DNA of 13,198 nt from Actinomycetes bacterium. Its GTDB lineage: Bacteria > Actinomycetota > Actinomycetes > Propionibacteriales > Propionibacteriaceae. The stretch spans positions 1-13,198 of the forward strand of contig JAJYQH010000383.1 in assembly GCA_021794705.1 (NCBI GenBank), in the 5' to 3' direction. This document shows positions 7,232 through 12,649 of the stretch, in pieces. The position numbers and the translations under genes were made by a program. Position 1 is the first letter of the stretch. Every line of letters begins with the position of its first letter. The notes below the pieces were generated by a model. It did not search any database. It worked only from the letters and a program-made list of their open reading frames with translations, and was not told the origin of the DNA.

Positions 7232-8097
7232 GCGCCTGACAGCAGCCGCTCCGCCAGTGTCCGTGCGGCCGGGCCCACGTCGTGCCCGAGCCGTAGGACG
7301 CCGGTGAGCTCGTCCTGGAACCGGCCCCCCGCGACGAGGAGCACCGACGGCCGGGCCGCCGCCACGGCGTCCACCAGCCGCTGACTCGCCTCGACGTCCT
7401 CGCTTTGGGGTACGGAGGTGACGAGGCAGGTGGCCCGCGCGGAGCCGATCGCGCTGATGACGTCGGCCTCGGGCACGTCACCGCCGACGAAGCGCACGTC
7501 GAGTCCCCGGCGCTGGGCGGCCACGGCGAAACTCAGCAGGCCGAGGTCGTGCTGGATGCCCGACGCCTGCGCCACGACGACGCGCGGTGCACCCGGCCGG
7601 AGCGGGGTGAGGTCGAGGGCCGCCAGCAGCCGGGCCCGAATCGCCTGGCTGGCGAAGTGCTCGCCGGCGACGTCGAGCGTGCCGGACGCCCAGGCGGTGC
7701 CGAGGTCCTCGAGCGCCCAGCGCAGCCAGCCGTCGACCACCTCTTCGAAACTCCCGGTCGAGAACGCCCGCTCGAGCTCGGCCCGGACGCCGGCGGCGTC
7801 CAGTGCGCCGGCGGCATCGACGAGGACCTGCCCGGCCTGTCCCGAAGCGGGTGGCTGGGGTGGCGGCAGGAAGGAGGGCGCCTCCTCGGCCCGCACCCGC
7901 TCGGCGGCCTGGTTGGCGGCGACGCCCTGCCGGACGAACTCGGCCATCCGGGCGACGGCCCGCAGGTCGCGGTCGGAGTACACGCGGTAGCCGCCGGGGG
8001 AGCGCAGGGGCGCGACGACGGCGTACCGGCGTTCCCATGCGCGGATGGTGGTCGCCGGGACGCCGGTGCGGGCGGCCACGGTCTTGATCGTGTACAT
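7216..8097 (-). CDS. litR: LitR/CarH-type cobalamin-binding MerR regulator (putative photoreceptor)
   Basis: This 293-residue protein has a MerR winged-helix DNA-binding domain at about 1-70 (MYTIKTVAARTGVPATTIRAW, then RSPGGYRVY), a Pro-rich linker, a helical bundle at about 88-165 and a Rossmann-like B12-binding domain at about 170-285. The bundle has Trp136 with Glu146-His147 ten and eleven residues later, the same spacing as the Trp/Glu/His that cover the upper face of adenosylcobalamin in CarH. The B12 domain has His183 in HDLG (expected lower axial ligand), a TSVP turn (Ser228) and GG at 257-258. Position 181, usually acidic in the E/D-x-H-x-x-G motif, is Ile. Proteins of this family bind DNA as tetramers with adenosylcobalamin in the dark and release on light-driven breakage of the Co-C bond. 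It is divergent from a methyltransferase-photolyase pair, with an operator-like palindrome between them. Only a weak ribosome binding site (AGG, about 5-8 nt upstream) precedes the ATG. Confidence 0.9.
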   Translation of the reverse strand: MYTIKTVAARTGVPATTIRAWERRYAVVAPLRSPGGYRVYSDRDLRAVARMAEFVRQGVAANQAAERVRAEEAPSFLPPPQPPASGQAGQVLVDAAGALDAAGVRAELERAFSTGSFEEVVDGWLRWALEDLGTAWASGTLDVAGEHFASQAIRARLLAALDLTPLRPGAPRVVVAQASGIQHDLGLLSFAVAAQRRGLDVRFVGGDVPEADVISAIGSARATCLVTSVPQSEDVEASQRLVDAVAAARPSVLLVAGGRFQDELTGVLRLGHDVGPAARTLAERLLSGAQAAG

Positions 8098-8164
8098 CGG
8101 GGCCTAGGGTCTCATACCCGGGCGGCGTCCCCCGACCACAGGGCGCTGCCGACCCCTGGACGTA

Positions 8165-8200
8165 TGTGCAAGGTTTGTGCGAAGATGTCACAAACCCTAT
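8165..8200. promoter_or_regulatory. Site A: palindromic LitR/CarH-like operator between divergent genes
   Basis: GGTTTGTG (8172-8179) and CACAAACC (8189-8196) form a perfect 8-bp inverted repeat with a 9-bp spacer. On the plus strand TGTGCA (8165) and TGTGCG (8176) repeat at 11 bp. On the minus strand the arm reads AGGGTTTGTGACATCTT, close to AGGGTTTGTGTAATCTC at site B, so TGACAT (8190-8185) may be the regulator's own -10 box, giving a leader of about 80 nt. The site could thus control both directions. It is one of three such elements in the window. Confidence 0.65.
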
Positions 8201-8263
8201 ACGCCGCCGTCTGACAGGGGCTGTCGCAAGCTGCCCCCTGGTGGTTAGGCTACGGAGAGGGCG

Positions 8264-8299
8264 ATGGCGAGTCGCGGCCGGCGGGGTGGCCGGGTTTGA
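8264..8299 (+). other. Possible 11-codon leader peptide frame
   Basis: ATG at 8264 follows GGAGAGGG (8254-8261) and a TAGGCT box, and encodes MASRGRRGGRV before TGA. The basic, Gly-rich sequence could arise by chance in DNA this rich in G and C. It would lie in the methyltransferase leader. Confidence 0.2.
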
Positions 8300-8416
8300 C
8301 GCGCATCCACGGATCCCTTCGACGATCGCCCCGGTCGCCGGTCCTTCCCTGCCACGGCCCTGCATGAGCATGCTCGAACCACCGCGCCTCGGGGGGTGCG
8401 GGGAGATGGAGTGGCA

Positions 8417-9694
8417 GTGACGACGATCCATGAGCCTGTGTGCCTGCGCCGTCCGACGCTGCACCACGCCTGTCCGCTGGCGGCCGGTGCGAGGGTCGCG
8501 CTCGGCTACGCCTTCCGGCGGGCCGGGTCGGCCGCGGTGCTGCCCGACGGCCGTCACCTCGGCGCGCCGGGCGTGGCCCCCTCGATCGAGTTCGTCGACG
8601 CCGACGCCGCGTTCGAGCGGATGGGACACCAGCCCGCCATCGGCGTCGGGGAGGCCTACATGGCGGGTGACTGGCGGGTGACGCCGGGGGCCGACCTCGC
8701 CGAGGCGATGGTGCCGTTCGCCCGCCACCTGGTCGCCTCCCAGCCGGTGGCCGCCGCGTGGCTGCGCCGGATGGCCAGCACGGCCCAGCCGGGCGCGACC
8801 CGCAACACGGTGGGCCAGGCGCGGCGCAACATCGAGGCCCACTACGACCTCGGCAACACCATGTTCGAGAGCTTCCTCGACGACACCCTCACCTACTCCA
8901 GCGCCCGCTTCGACTGGCGTCGCTCCCTGTCGGACCAGACCCTCGAGGAGGCGCAGGTGCACAAGATCGAGCTCGCCCTCGACCGCGCCGGCGTCCGGGA
9001 GGGCAGCAGCCTGCTCGAGATCGGCACCGGCTGGGGCACGCTGGCGATCCTCGCGGCGCGGCGGGGCGCCCGGGTGACCTCCATCACGATCTCGCCCTCG
9101 CAGGCCCAGCTGGCCCGGGAGCGCATCGCGGCAGCCGGCCTGTCGCACCTGGTCGGCGTCGAGCTCCGCGACTATCGAGAGCAGCGGGGGCAGTTCGACG
9201 CGGTGGTGAGCATCGAGATGATCGAGGCCGTCGGCGAGGAGTTCTGGCCGGGCTACTTCGCCGCGATCGAGCGCTCGCTCGCCCCCGGCGGCACGGCAGT
9301 CCTTCAGGCCATCCTCATGACCGAGGAGCGATTCCGCGCCACCCGCAACTCCTACGGCTGGATCCAGAAGCACGTCTTCCCGGGCGGCCAGATCCCCTCG
9401 GTCCGCGCCCTGCAGGACGCCGCGCGGCCCTCCGGCCTCTCGGTGACACCCGTCGACATGTTCGGCCTCGACTACGCCGAGACCCTGCGCCGCTGGCGGC
9501 TGCGCTTCCTCCAGAACTGGCCGCAGGTGCGCGACCTGGGTTTCGACGAGGTCTTCGGTCGCCGCTGGGAGTTCTACCTCGCCTACTGCGAGGCCGGCTT
9601 CACCGCCGCGGCCATCGACGTCGGCCAACTGGTCCTTCAGCGCGTCGACGCGGCCCGGCCGGACGCCGTCACCGCGTCGGTCGCCGCCGGATGA
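8417..9694 (+). CDS. Cyclopropane-fatty-acid-synthase-type phospholipid methyltransferase
   Basis: This protein of about 425 residues is an S-adenosylmethionine-dependent enzyme that methylates double bonds of membrane phospholipid acyl chains. Motifs are HYDLGN (142-147), LTYSSARF (158-165), the SAM loop LEIGTGWG (200-207), EMIEAVG (267-273), IQKHVFPGG (316-324) and DYAETLRRWRLRF (352-364). The residues matching the bicarbonate-binding Glu, His and Tyr of E. coli Cfa appear present (Glu270, His319, Tyr353), while the Cys of the usual YSCA motif is Ser here, a variant I recall from UfaA1-like actinobacterial members. It could make cyclopropane or methyl-branched (10-methyl) chains. GTG 8417 has TGGAG 5 nt upstream; in-frame GTGs at 8396 and 8411 are alternatives. 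It shares ATGA with the photolyase gene and starts downstream of site A. Confidence 0.92.
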   Translation: MTTIHEPVCLRRPTLHHACPLAAGARVALGYAFRRAGSAAVLPDGRHLGAPGVAPSIEFVDADAAFERMGHQPAIGVGEAYMAGDWRVTPGADLAEAMVPFARHLVASQPVAAAWLRRMASTAQPGATRNTVGQARRNIEAHYDLGNTMFESFLDDTLTYSSARFDWRRSLSDQTLEEAQVHKIELALDRAGVREGSSLLEIGTGWGTLAILAARRGARVTSITISPSQAQLARERIAAAGLSHLVGVELRDYREQRGQFDAVVSIEMIEAVGEEFWPGYFAAIERSLAPGGTAVLQAILMTEERFRATRNSYGWIQKHVFPGGQIPSVRALQDAARPSGLSVTPVDMFGLDYAETLRRWRLRFLQNWPQVRDLGFDEVFGRRWEFYLAYCEAGFTAAAIDVGQLVLQRVDAARPDAVTASVAAG

Positions 9695-11058
9695 CCGCGC
9701 TCGTCTGGCTCCGCCGCGACCTGCGCCGCGCCGACCTGCCCACCCTGGCCGCGGCGCACGAGGCGTCCGGCGGCCCGGTGGCCGTCGCGGTCGTCGTGGA
9801 CCCGCAGTTCTTCGACGACGCCGGTGCCGCGCGTCAGGCCTGGTTCGCCGCGACCGTCACCGCCCTCCGGGACGGCTTCGACGGGCGCCTCTGCGTGCGC
9901 ACCGGTGACCCCGTCACCGTGATCCCCGCACTCGTCCGCGAGATCGGCGCCACGTCGGTGCACGTCTCGACCGAGACCGAGGCCGAGGGGGCCGCGCGCG
10001 ACGACGCCGTGCGCACGGCGCTCGCGGCCCAGGGCGTCGCCTGGGTCGAGACCGGCAGCCCCTACGCGGTCACTCCCGGCCGCGTGCTCAACCGGGCGGG
10101 CGAGGGGTTCCAGGTGTTCACCCCCTTCTCGAAGGCGTGGGTCGAGCACGGATGGCGCGCGCCCGCGTCCGAGCCCCCCGACCTGCGGCTGGCCGACGTC
10201 CCGAGCGACGAGCGGGCCTGGGAGCGGCTGCGGGACGCGCTGGCGCAGCCCGGCGTCCCCGACCTGCCGGCGGCGGGGGAGGAGGCCGCCCTGGCTCGCT
10301 GGCGCTCGTTCCTCGACGAGGGCCTCCCGGCGTACCGTGCCGATCGCGACCGCGCCGACCTCGACGCGACGTCGCGACTGTCGCCCTACCTCGCGCTCGG
10401 GGTGGTGCACCCGAGGACGCTGCTCGCCGATCTCGAGGCCCGCGGCGGCGAGTCGGCCGACCGGCTGCGCACCGAGCTGGCGTGGCGCGAGTTCTACGGC
10501 GACGTCCTGTTCCGGCATCCCGAGAGTCTGTGGCAAGACCTGCGCCCGGGCTTCGACGGGCTCACCGACTGGGACGACACCGACCTGGTCGAGGCGTGGC
10601 GCCAGGGGCGCACGGGCTTCCCCTTCGTGGACGCCGGCATGCGTCAGTTGCTGGCCACCGGCTGGATGCACAACCGGGTGCGGATGGTCGTCGCGAGCTT
10701 CCTCACCAAGGACCTGCATGCGCACTGGACCCTCGGCGCGAGGTGGTTCCTCACCCATCTCATCGACGGCGACCTCGCCTCCAACAACCACGGCTGGCAG
10801 TGGGTCGCGGGAACGGGCACCGACGCGGCCCCCTACTTCCGGGTCTTCAACCCCGTGCTCCAGGGGCGCCGGTTCGATCCCCGCGGCGATTACGTGCGCC
10901 GCTGGGTGCCGGAGTTGGCGCACCTTCCCGGGTCCGCGGTGCACGAGCCCTGGGACGCCGACGGCGGCTACGAGCGCGGCTATCCCCGGCCGATCGTCGA
11001 CCACGGGGAGGAGCGACGGGTCTCACTCGCGCGCTACTCGGCCCTCACCCGCGGCTGA
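9691..11058 (+). CDS. phr: Deoxyribodipyrimidine photolyase (cryptochrome/photolyase family)
   Basis: This 455-residue protein is a full-length class I-type photolyase, which repairs UV pyrimidine dimers using blue light and FAD. The N-terminal antenna-binding domain begins with TALVWLRRDLRRADLP and runs to about 130. The FAD domain has SRLSPYLALG (228-237), WREFY (265-269), FVDAGMRQLLATGWMHNR (312-329), DGDLASNNHGWQW (359-371) and AGTGTDAAPYFRVFNP (373-388). Asn365 matches the Asn near flavin N5, and Trp369, Trp346 and probably Trp294 match the electron-transfer triad. The usual NNGGWQW reads NNHGWQW here. The ATG overlaps the methyltransferase stop as ATGA, so the two are translated together. 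Pairing of a photolyase with a Cfa-type enzyme is also known in singlet-oxygen and light regulons of proteobacteria, which supports control by the adjacent LitR-type regulator. Confidence 0.95.
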   Translation: MTALVWLRRDLRRADLPTLAAAHEASGGPVAVAVVVDPQFFDDAGAARQAWFAATVTALRDGFDGRLCVRTGDPVTVIPALVREIGATSVHVSTETEAEGAARDDAVRTALAAQGVAWVETGSPYAVTPGRVLNRAGEGFQVFTPFSKAWVEHGWRAPASEPPDLRLADVPSDERAWERLRDALAQPGVPDLPAAGEEAALARWRSFLDEGLPAYRADRDRADLDATSRLSPYLALGVVHPRTLLADLEARGGESADRLRTELAWREFYGDVLFRHPESLWQDLRPGFDGLTDWDDTDLVEAWRQGRTGFPFVDAGMRQLLATGWMHNRVRMVVASFLTKDLHAHWTLGARWFLTHLIDGDLASNNHGWQWVAGTGTDAAPYFRVFNPVLQGRRFDPRGDYVRRWVPELAHLPGSAVHEPWDADGGYERGYPRPIVDHGEERRVSLARYSALTRG

Positions 11059-11065
11059 GCTCGGA

Positions 11066-11081
11066 CAGGGGGTGGCCCCTG
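11066..11081 (+). terminator. Small hairpin after the photolyase gene
   Basis: CAGGGG (11066-11071) pairs with CCCCTG (11076-11081) around a 4-nt loop, 8 nt after the stop. No T run follows, so it is at most a weak terminator or an RNA 3'-end stabiliser. Confidence 0.3.
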
Positions 11082-11110
11082 GAGCCTGGCACCGAATAGT
11101 ATGAGATCAC

Positions 11111-11147
11111 CTCTTGTGCGCTGTCCAGGGTTTGTGTAATCTCGGGA
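11111..11147 (+). promoter_or_regulatory. Site B: LitR/CarH-like operator and promoter with no gene directly downstream
   Basis: The element reads CTCTTGTG-N3-TGT-N2-A-N-GGTTTGTGTAAT at 11111-11140, identical to site C at 24 of 30 positions and with the same spacing. TGTCCA (11122) and TGTGTA (11133) are TGTnnA repeats 11 bp apart. TGTAAT (11135-11140) resembles a -10 box, and TTGTGC (11114-11119) a possible -35 with a short 15-nt spacer. A wider inverted repeat TGTCC/GGACA (11122-11126, 11145-11149) brackets it. The expected start of transcription is near 11147. Confidence 0.65.
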
Positions 11148-11356
11148 CAACTGAGGCGCGGGGAATCCTCGGCGGATGGCAGCGACGGCGTCGTCACCTC
11201 GGTCCATACGCGACGCTAAGCTTCACGACCCGCACCCTCCGGCTCGACGCACCGGGTCGCATCGAGCCGGGGCCGGCACCAGTCCGAGCCCCCGCAGAAC
11301 AGTTCCCCGCGCCTCAGTCCCAGCGGCTCCCGCTCCTCGCGAGCGGGAGCCGTCTT
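11147..11356 (+). ncRNA. Putative light/B12-regulated small RNA (about 210 nt)
   Basis: Site B points into a stretch with no credible reading frame that ends in a perfect 12-bp terminator-like hairpin at 11324-11352. Promoter, non-coding body and terminator together look like an independent small-RNA unit. No known RNA family is recognised, and its 5' end is estimated from the -10 box only. It might instead be an untranslated tail of the photolyase transcript or a leader read through to the DUF4397 gene. Confidence 0.35.
11324..11356 (+). terminator. Strong terminator-like hairpin
   Basis: CGGCTCCCGCTC (11324-11335) pairs perfectly over 12 bp with GAGCGGGAGCCG (11341-11352) around the loop CTCGC, followed by TCTT. 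It is the best intrinsic-type terminator in this part of the window and has no accepted gene ending just before it. Confidence 0.7.
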
Positions 11357-11503
11357 GCGTGTCGTCACCCGCGTCGGGCTCGCACCGCGCCCGGGTCCCG
11401 CCACGCCGGGCCGCCCGCTCCCGCCCCTGGCGGGGCGCTGCTCCCGCGCCCTTCGGCGTCCTGATGAACCCCACGCACCCGGGGATCGAACCTTCGCCAA
11501 GCC

Positions 11504-11540
11504 CTCTTGTGGAATGTGGAAGGTTTGTGTAATGTCTCGG
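11504..11540 (+). promoter_or_regulatory. Site C: LitR/CarH-like operator and promoter of the DUF4397 gene
   Basis: This second copy of the site B element lies at 11504-11533. TGTGGA (11515) and TGTGTA (11526) are TGTnnA repeats 11 bp apart. TGTAAT (11528-11533) is the -10-like box and TTGTGG (11507-11512) the possible -35 with a 15-nt spacer. Transcription would start near 11540 with TCTCGG close to the start as at site B, leaving a leader of about 90 nt before the ATG at 11629. Confidence 0.65.
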
Positions 11541-11544
11541 ATCA

Positions 11545-11622
11545 GGAAGGGCGATCACGGCAGACGCCTTCCACCCCACGTATCGGGAGCCGGCATCCCT
11601 CGGGAGTGCCGAGCGAGAGGAG
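11545..11622 (+). promoter_or_regulatory. Structured 5' leader and ribosome binding site of the DUF4397 gene
   Basis: GGAAGGGCG (11545-11553) can pair with CGCCTTCC (11565-11572) with one bulged G. CGGCA (11591-11595) pairs with TGCCG (11607-11611), with further inner pairs. The second hairpin ends 4 nt before AGAGGAG (11616-11622), which lies 6 nt before the ATG. The leader could affect mRNA stability or translation; no known riboswitch is recognised. Confidence 0.4.
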
Positions 11623-11628
11623 ACATCC

Positions 11629-12465
11629 ATGAAGATCCTGCGACTCGTCGCGGCGCTCGTCCTGGCCCTGGCCGGACTGTTCGCCGCGGCAGGCCCGGCC
11701 CACGCGGCGGGCAAGGCGACCATCTCGGTGCTGCACGGCATTCCGGGGGCGACGGTCGACGTTTACGCGAACGGCTCGGAGCTGCTCAAGAACTTCACGC
11801 CGGGGACGCTCACCGCGCCGATGATGGTCCCGGCGGGCAACTACGACCTCAAGGTGGTCAAGGCCGGGGCGGGCGCGAACGGCACCGCCGTCGTCGAGGC
11901 CAAGGGGGTCACGGTGCCGGCCAACGCCAACATCACCGTCGTCGCCCACTTGAGCGCGAGCGGCATGCCGATGCTCACCGCCTTCGCCAACGACACCTCC
12001 CCCTCGGCGAAGGGGGCACGGCTCACCGTCCGCCACGTGGCCGCGGCACCCGCGGTCGACGTGCGGGCCAACACGAGCGTCGTCTTCTCCGACCTGGTGA
12101 ACCCCAACCAGGCGATGACGGACATCGCGCCGATGACCGTGAGCGCCGACGTCGTCCTGCACGGCACCAGCACGGTCGCCATCGGCCCGGCCACCCTGCC
12201 GATCAAGGCGGGCATGAACACCATCGTGTACGCATGGGGCAGCGCCGCTGACAAGAACCTCAAGCTCGCCGTCCAGACGGTCGCGCTGCAGGGGGCCCCG
12301 ATGCCCGCCACGGGTGACGGCGGTTCGGTCTACGTGGGAGGCCAGGGTGCGATCCCGGCCCCGTCCGCCGGGCCGTCCGACAGCTACCTCTACCTCGCCG
12401 GCGGTCTGCTCCTGCTGGCCGCGCTGGCCCTGGCTTCCCGCCGGCTCGTCCGCGAACGCGCTTGA
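11629..12465 (+). CDS. Secreted DUF4397 domain protein with C-terminal membrane anchor
   Basis: This 278-residue protein starts with a clear signal peptide (MKILRL, a hydrophobic core, then AHA with cleavage expected after residue 26). Residues about 30-120 match the DUF4397 pattern (ISVLHGIPGATVDVYANG, later PAGNYDLKVV). A second, more diverged copy starts near 130 (LTVRHVAAAPAVDVRAN), so two beta-rich modules seem to lie in tandem. MPATG at 225-229 resembles a sortase motif, but about 25 residues separate it from the hydrophobic segment at 253-270 with RR and RER after it, more than usual, so a plain membrane anchor is as likely. DUF4397 has no firmly known function and is found on surface proteins. 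It has a strong ribosome binding site and its own site C promoter, and it stands alone before a strong terminator. Confidence 0.88.
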   Translation: MKILRLVAALVLALAGLFAAAGPAHAAGKATISVLHGIPGATVDVYANGSELLKNFTPGTLTAPMMVPAGNYDLKVVKAGAGANGTAVVEAKGVTVPANANITVVAHLSASGMPMLTAFANDTSPSAKGARLTVRHVAAAPAVDVRANTSVVFSDLVNPNQAMTDIAPMTVSADVVLHGTSTVAIGPATLPIKAGMNTIVYAWGSAADKNLKLAVQTVALQGAPMPATGDGGSVYVGGQGAIPAPSAGPSDSYLYLAGGLLLLAALALASRRLVRERA

Positions 12466-12500
12466 GCACGACCGGCCACATCTGAATACCGCCACCTGAC

Positions 12501-12536
12501 GTGGTGGGACGGCTCATCCTCCGGCCGTCCCACCAC
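12501..12536 (+). terminator. Strong terminator-like hairpin after the DUF4397 gene
   Basis: A perfect 13-bp stem, GTGGTGGGACGGC (12501-12513) with GCCGTCCCACCAC (12524-12536), closes a 10-nt loop 36 nt after the stop. No T run follows, which is common for GC-rich actinomycete terminators. It isolates the DUF4397 gene from the kinase gene. Confidence 0.7.
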
Positions 12537-12637
12537 CGTCGTGTCCGGCGGCAGGATTCGCAGCGTCAACGCCCTCCGCGCCAGGTTCCGGGACAGAGTC
12601 GGGGCTGACGCTGCGGTCCGTCTCACCCGCCCCGAGT

Positions 12638-12649
12638 CAGGATGGTCCG
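12638..12649 (+). promoter_or_regulatory. Possible leaderless promoter of the fructosamine kinase gene
   Basis: CAGGAT (12638-12643), one base away from TANNNT, ends 6 nt before the GTG at 12650. No Shine-Dalgarno sequence is seen, so a leaderless start is plausible. Confidence 0.3.

Larger units (their letters stand above)
8098..8416. other. 319-bp divergent regulatory region between the regulator and the methyltransferase
   Basis: This gene-free stretch holds the operator-like palindrome (8165-8200), a hairpin with CAGGGG (8215-8220) pairing to CCCCTG (8235-8240), a TANNNT box TAGGCT (8246-8251), an 11-codon reading frame (8264-8299) and a 10-bp palindrome GAGCATGCTC (8366-8375). If transcription of the methyltransferase begins at the palindrome, its leader is about 220 nt; if it begins after TAGGCT, about 160 nt. 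Longer reading frames here have no family likeness. Confidence 0.6.
11059..11628. other. 570-bp gene-free region with two copies of the operator/promoter element
   Basis: Frames of 90-120 codons cross this stretch, but they are rich in Pro, Arg, Ser and Ala, have no ribosome binding site, and run through a strong hairpin, so I do not accept them as genes. It holds, in order, a small hairpin after the photolyase, site B, a putative RNA with terminator (11147-11356), about 150 bp with nothing recognised, site C and the structured leader of the DUF4397 gene. Confidence 0.7.

Noticed and set aside
8097..8416. Cobalamin riboswitch in front of the regulator or methyltransferase
   Set aside because: I looked for a B12-box-like conserved core and found none; cobalamin sensing here is better explained by the protein itself.
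7478..9628. Open 716-codon minus-strand frame
   Set aside because: It crosses the regulator in another frame, the divergent promoter region and the methyltransferase antisense; composition is that of a shadow frame.
11480..11497. GGTTCGATCCCC-like string on the minus strand resembling a tRNA T-arm
   Set aside because: The bases on the two sides cannot form the 5-bp T stem, and no anticodon or acceptor stem could be placed around it.
11114..11532. Two plus-strand frames of 116 and 118 codons in the gap after the photolyase
   Set aside because: One begins upstream of the predicted transcript start, neither has a ribosome binding site, both run through the 12-bp hairpin, and the Pro/Arg/Ser-rich products match no family.
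12298..12312. MPATG as a true sortase cell-wall anchor
   Set aside because: The first residue is Met rather than Leu and about 25 residues separate it from the hydrophobic segment, more than typical sorting signals; left as a possibility only.
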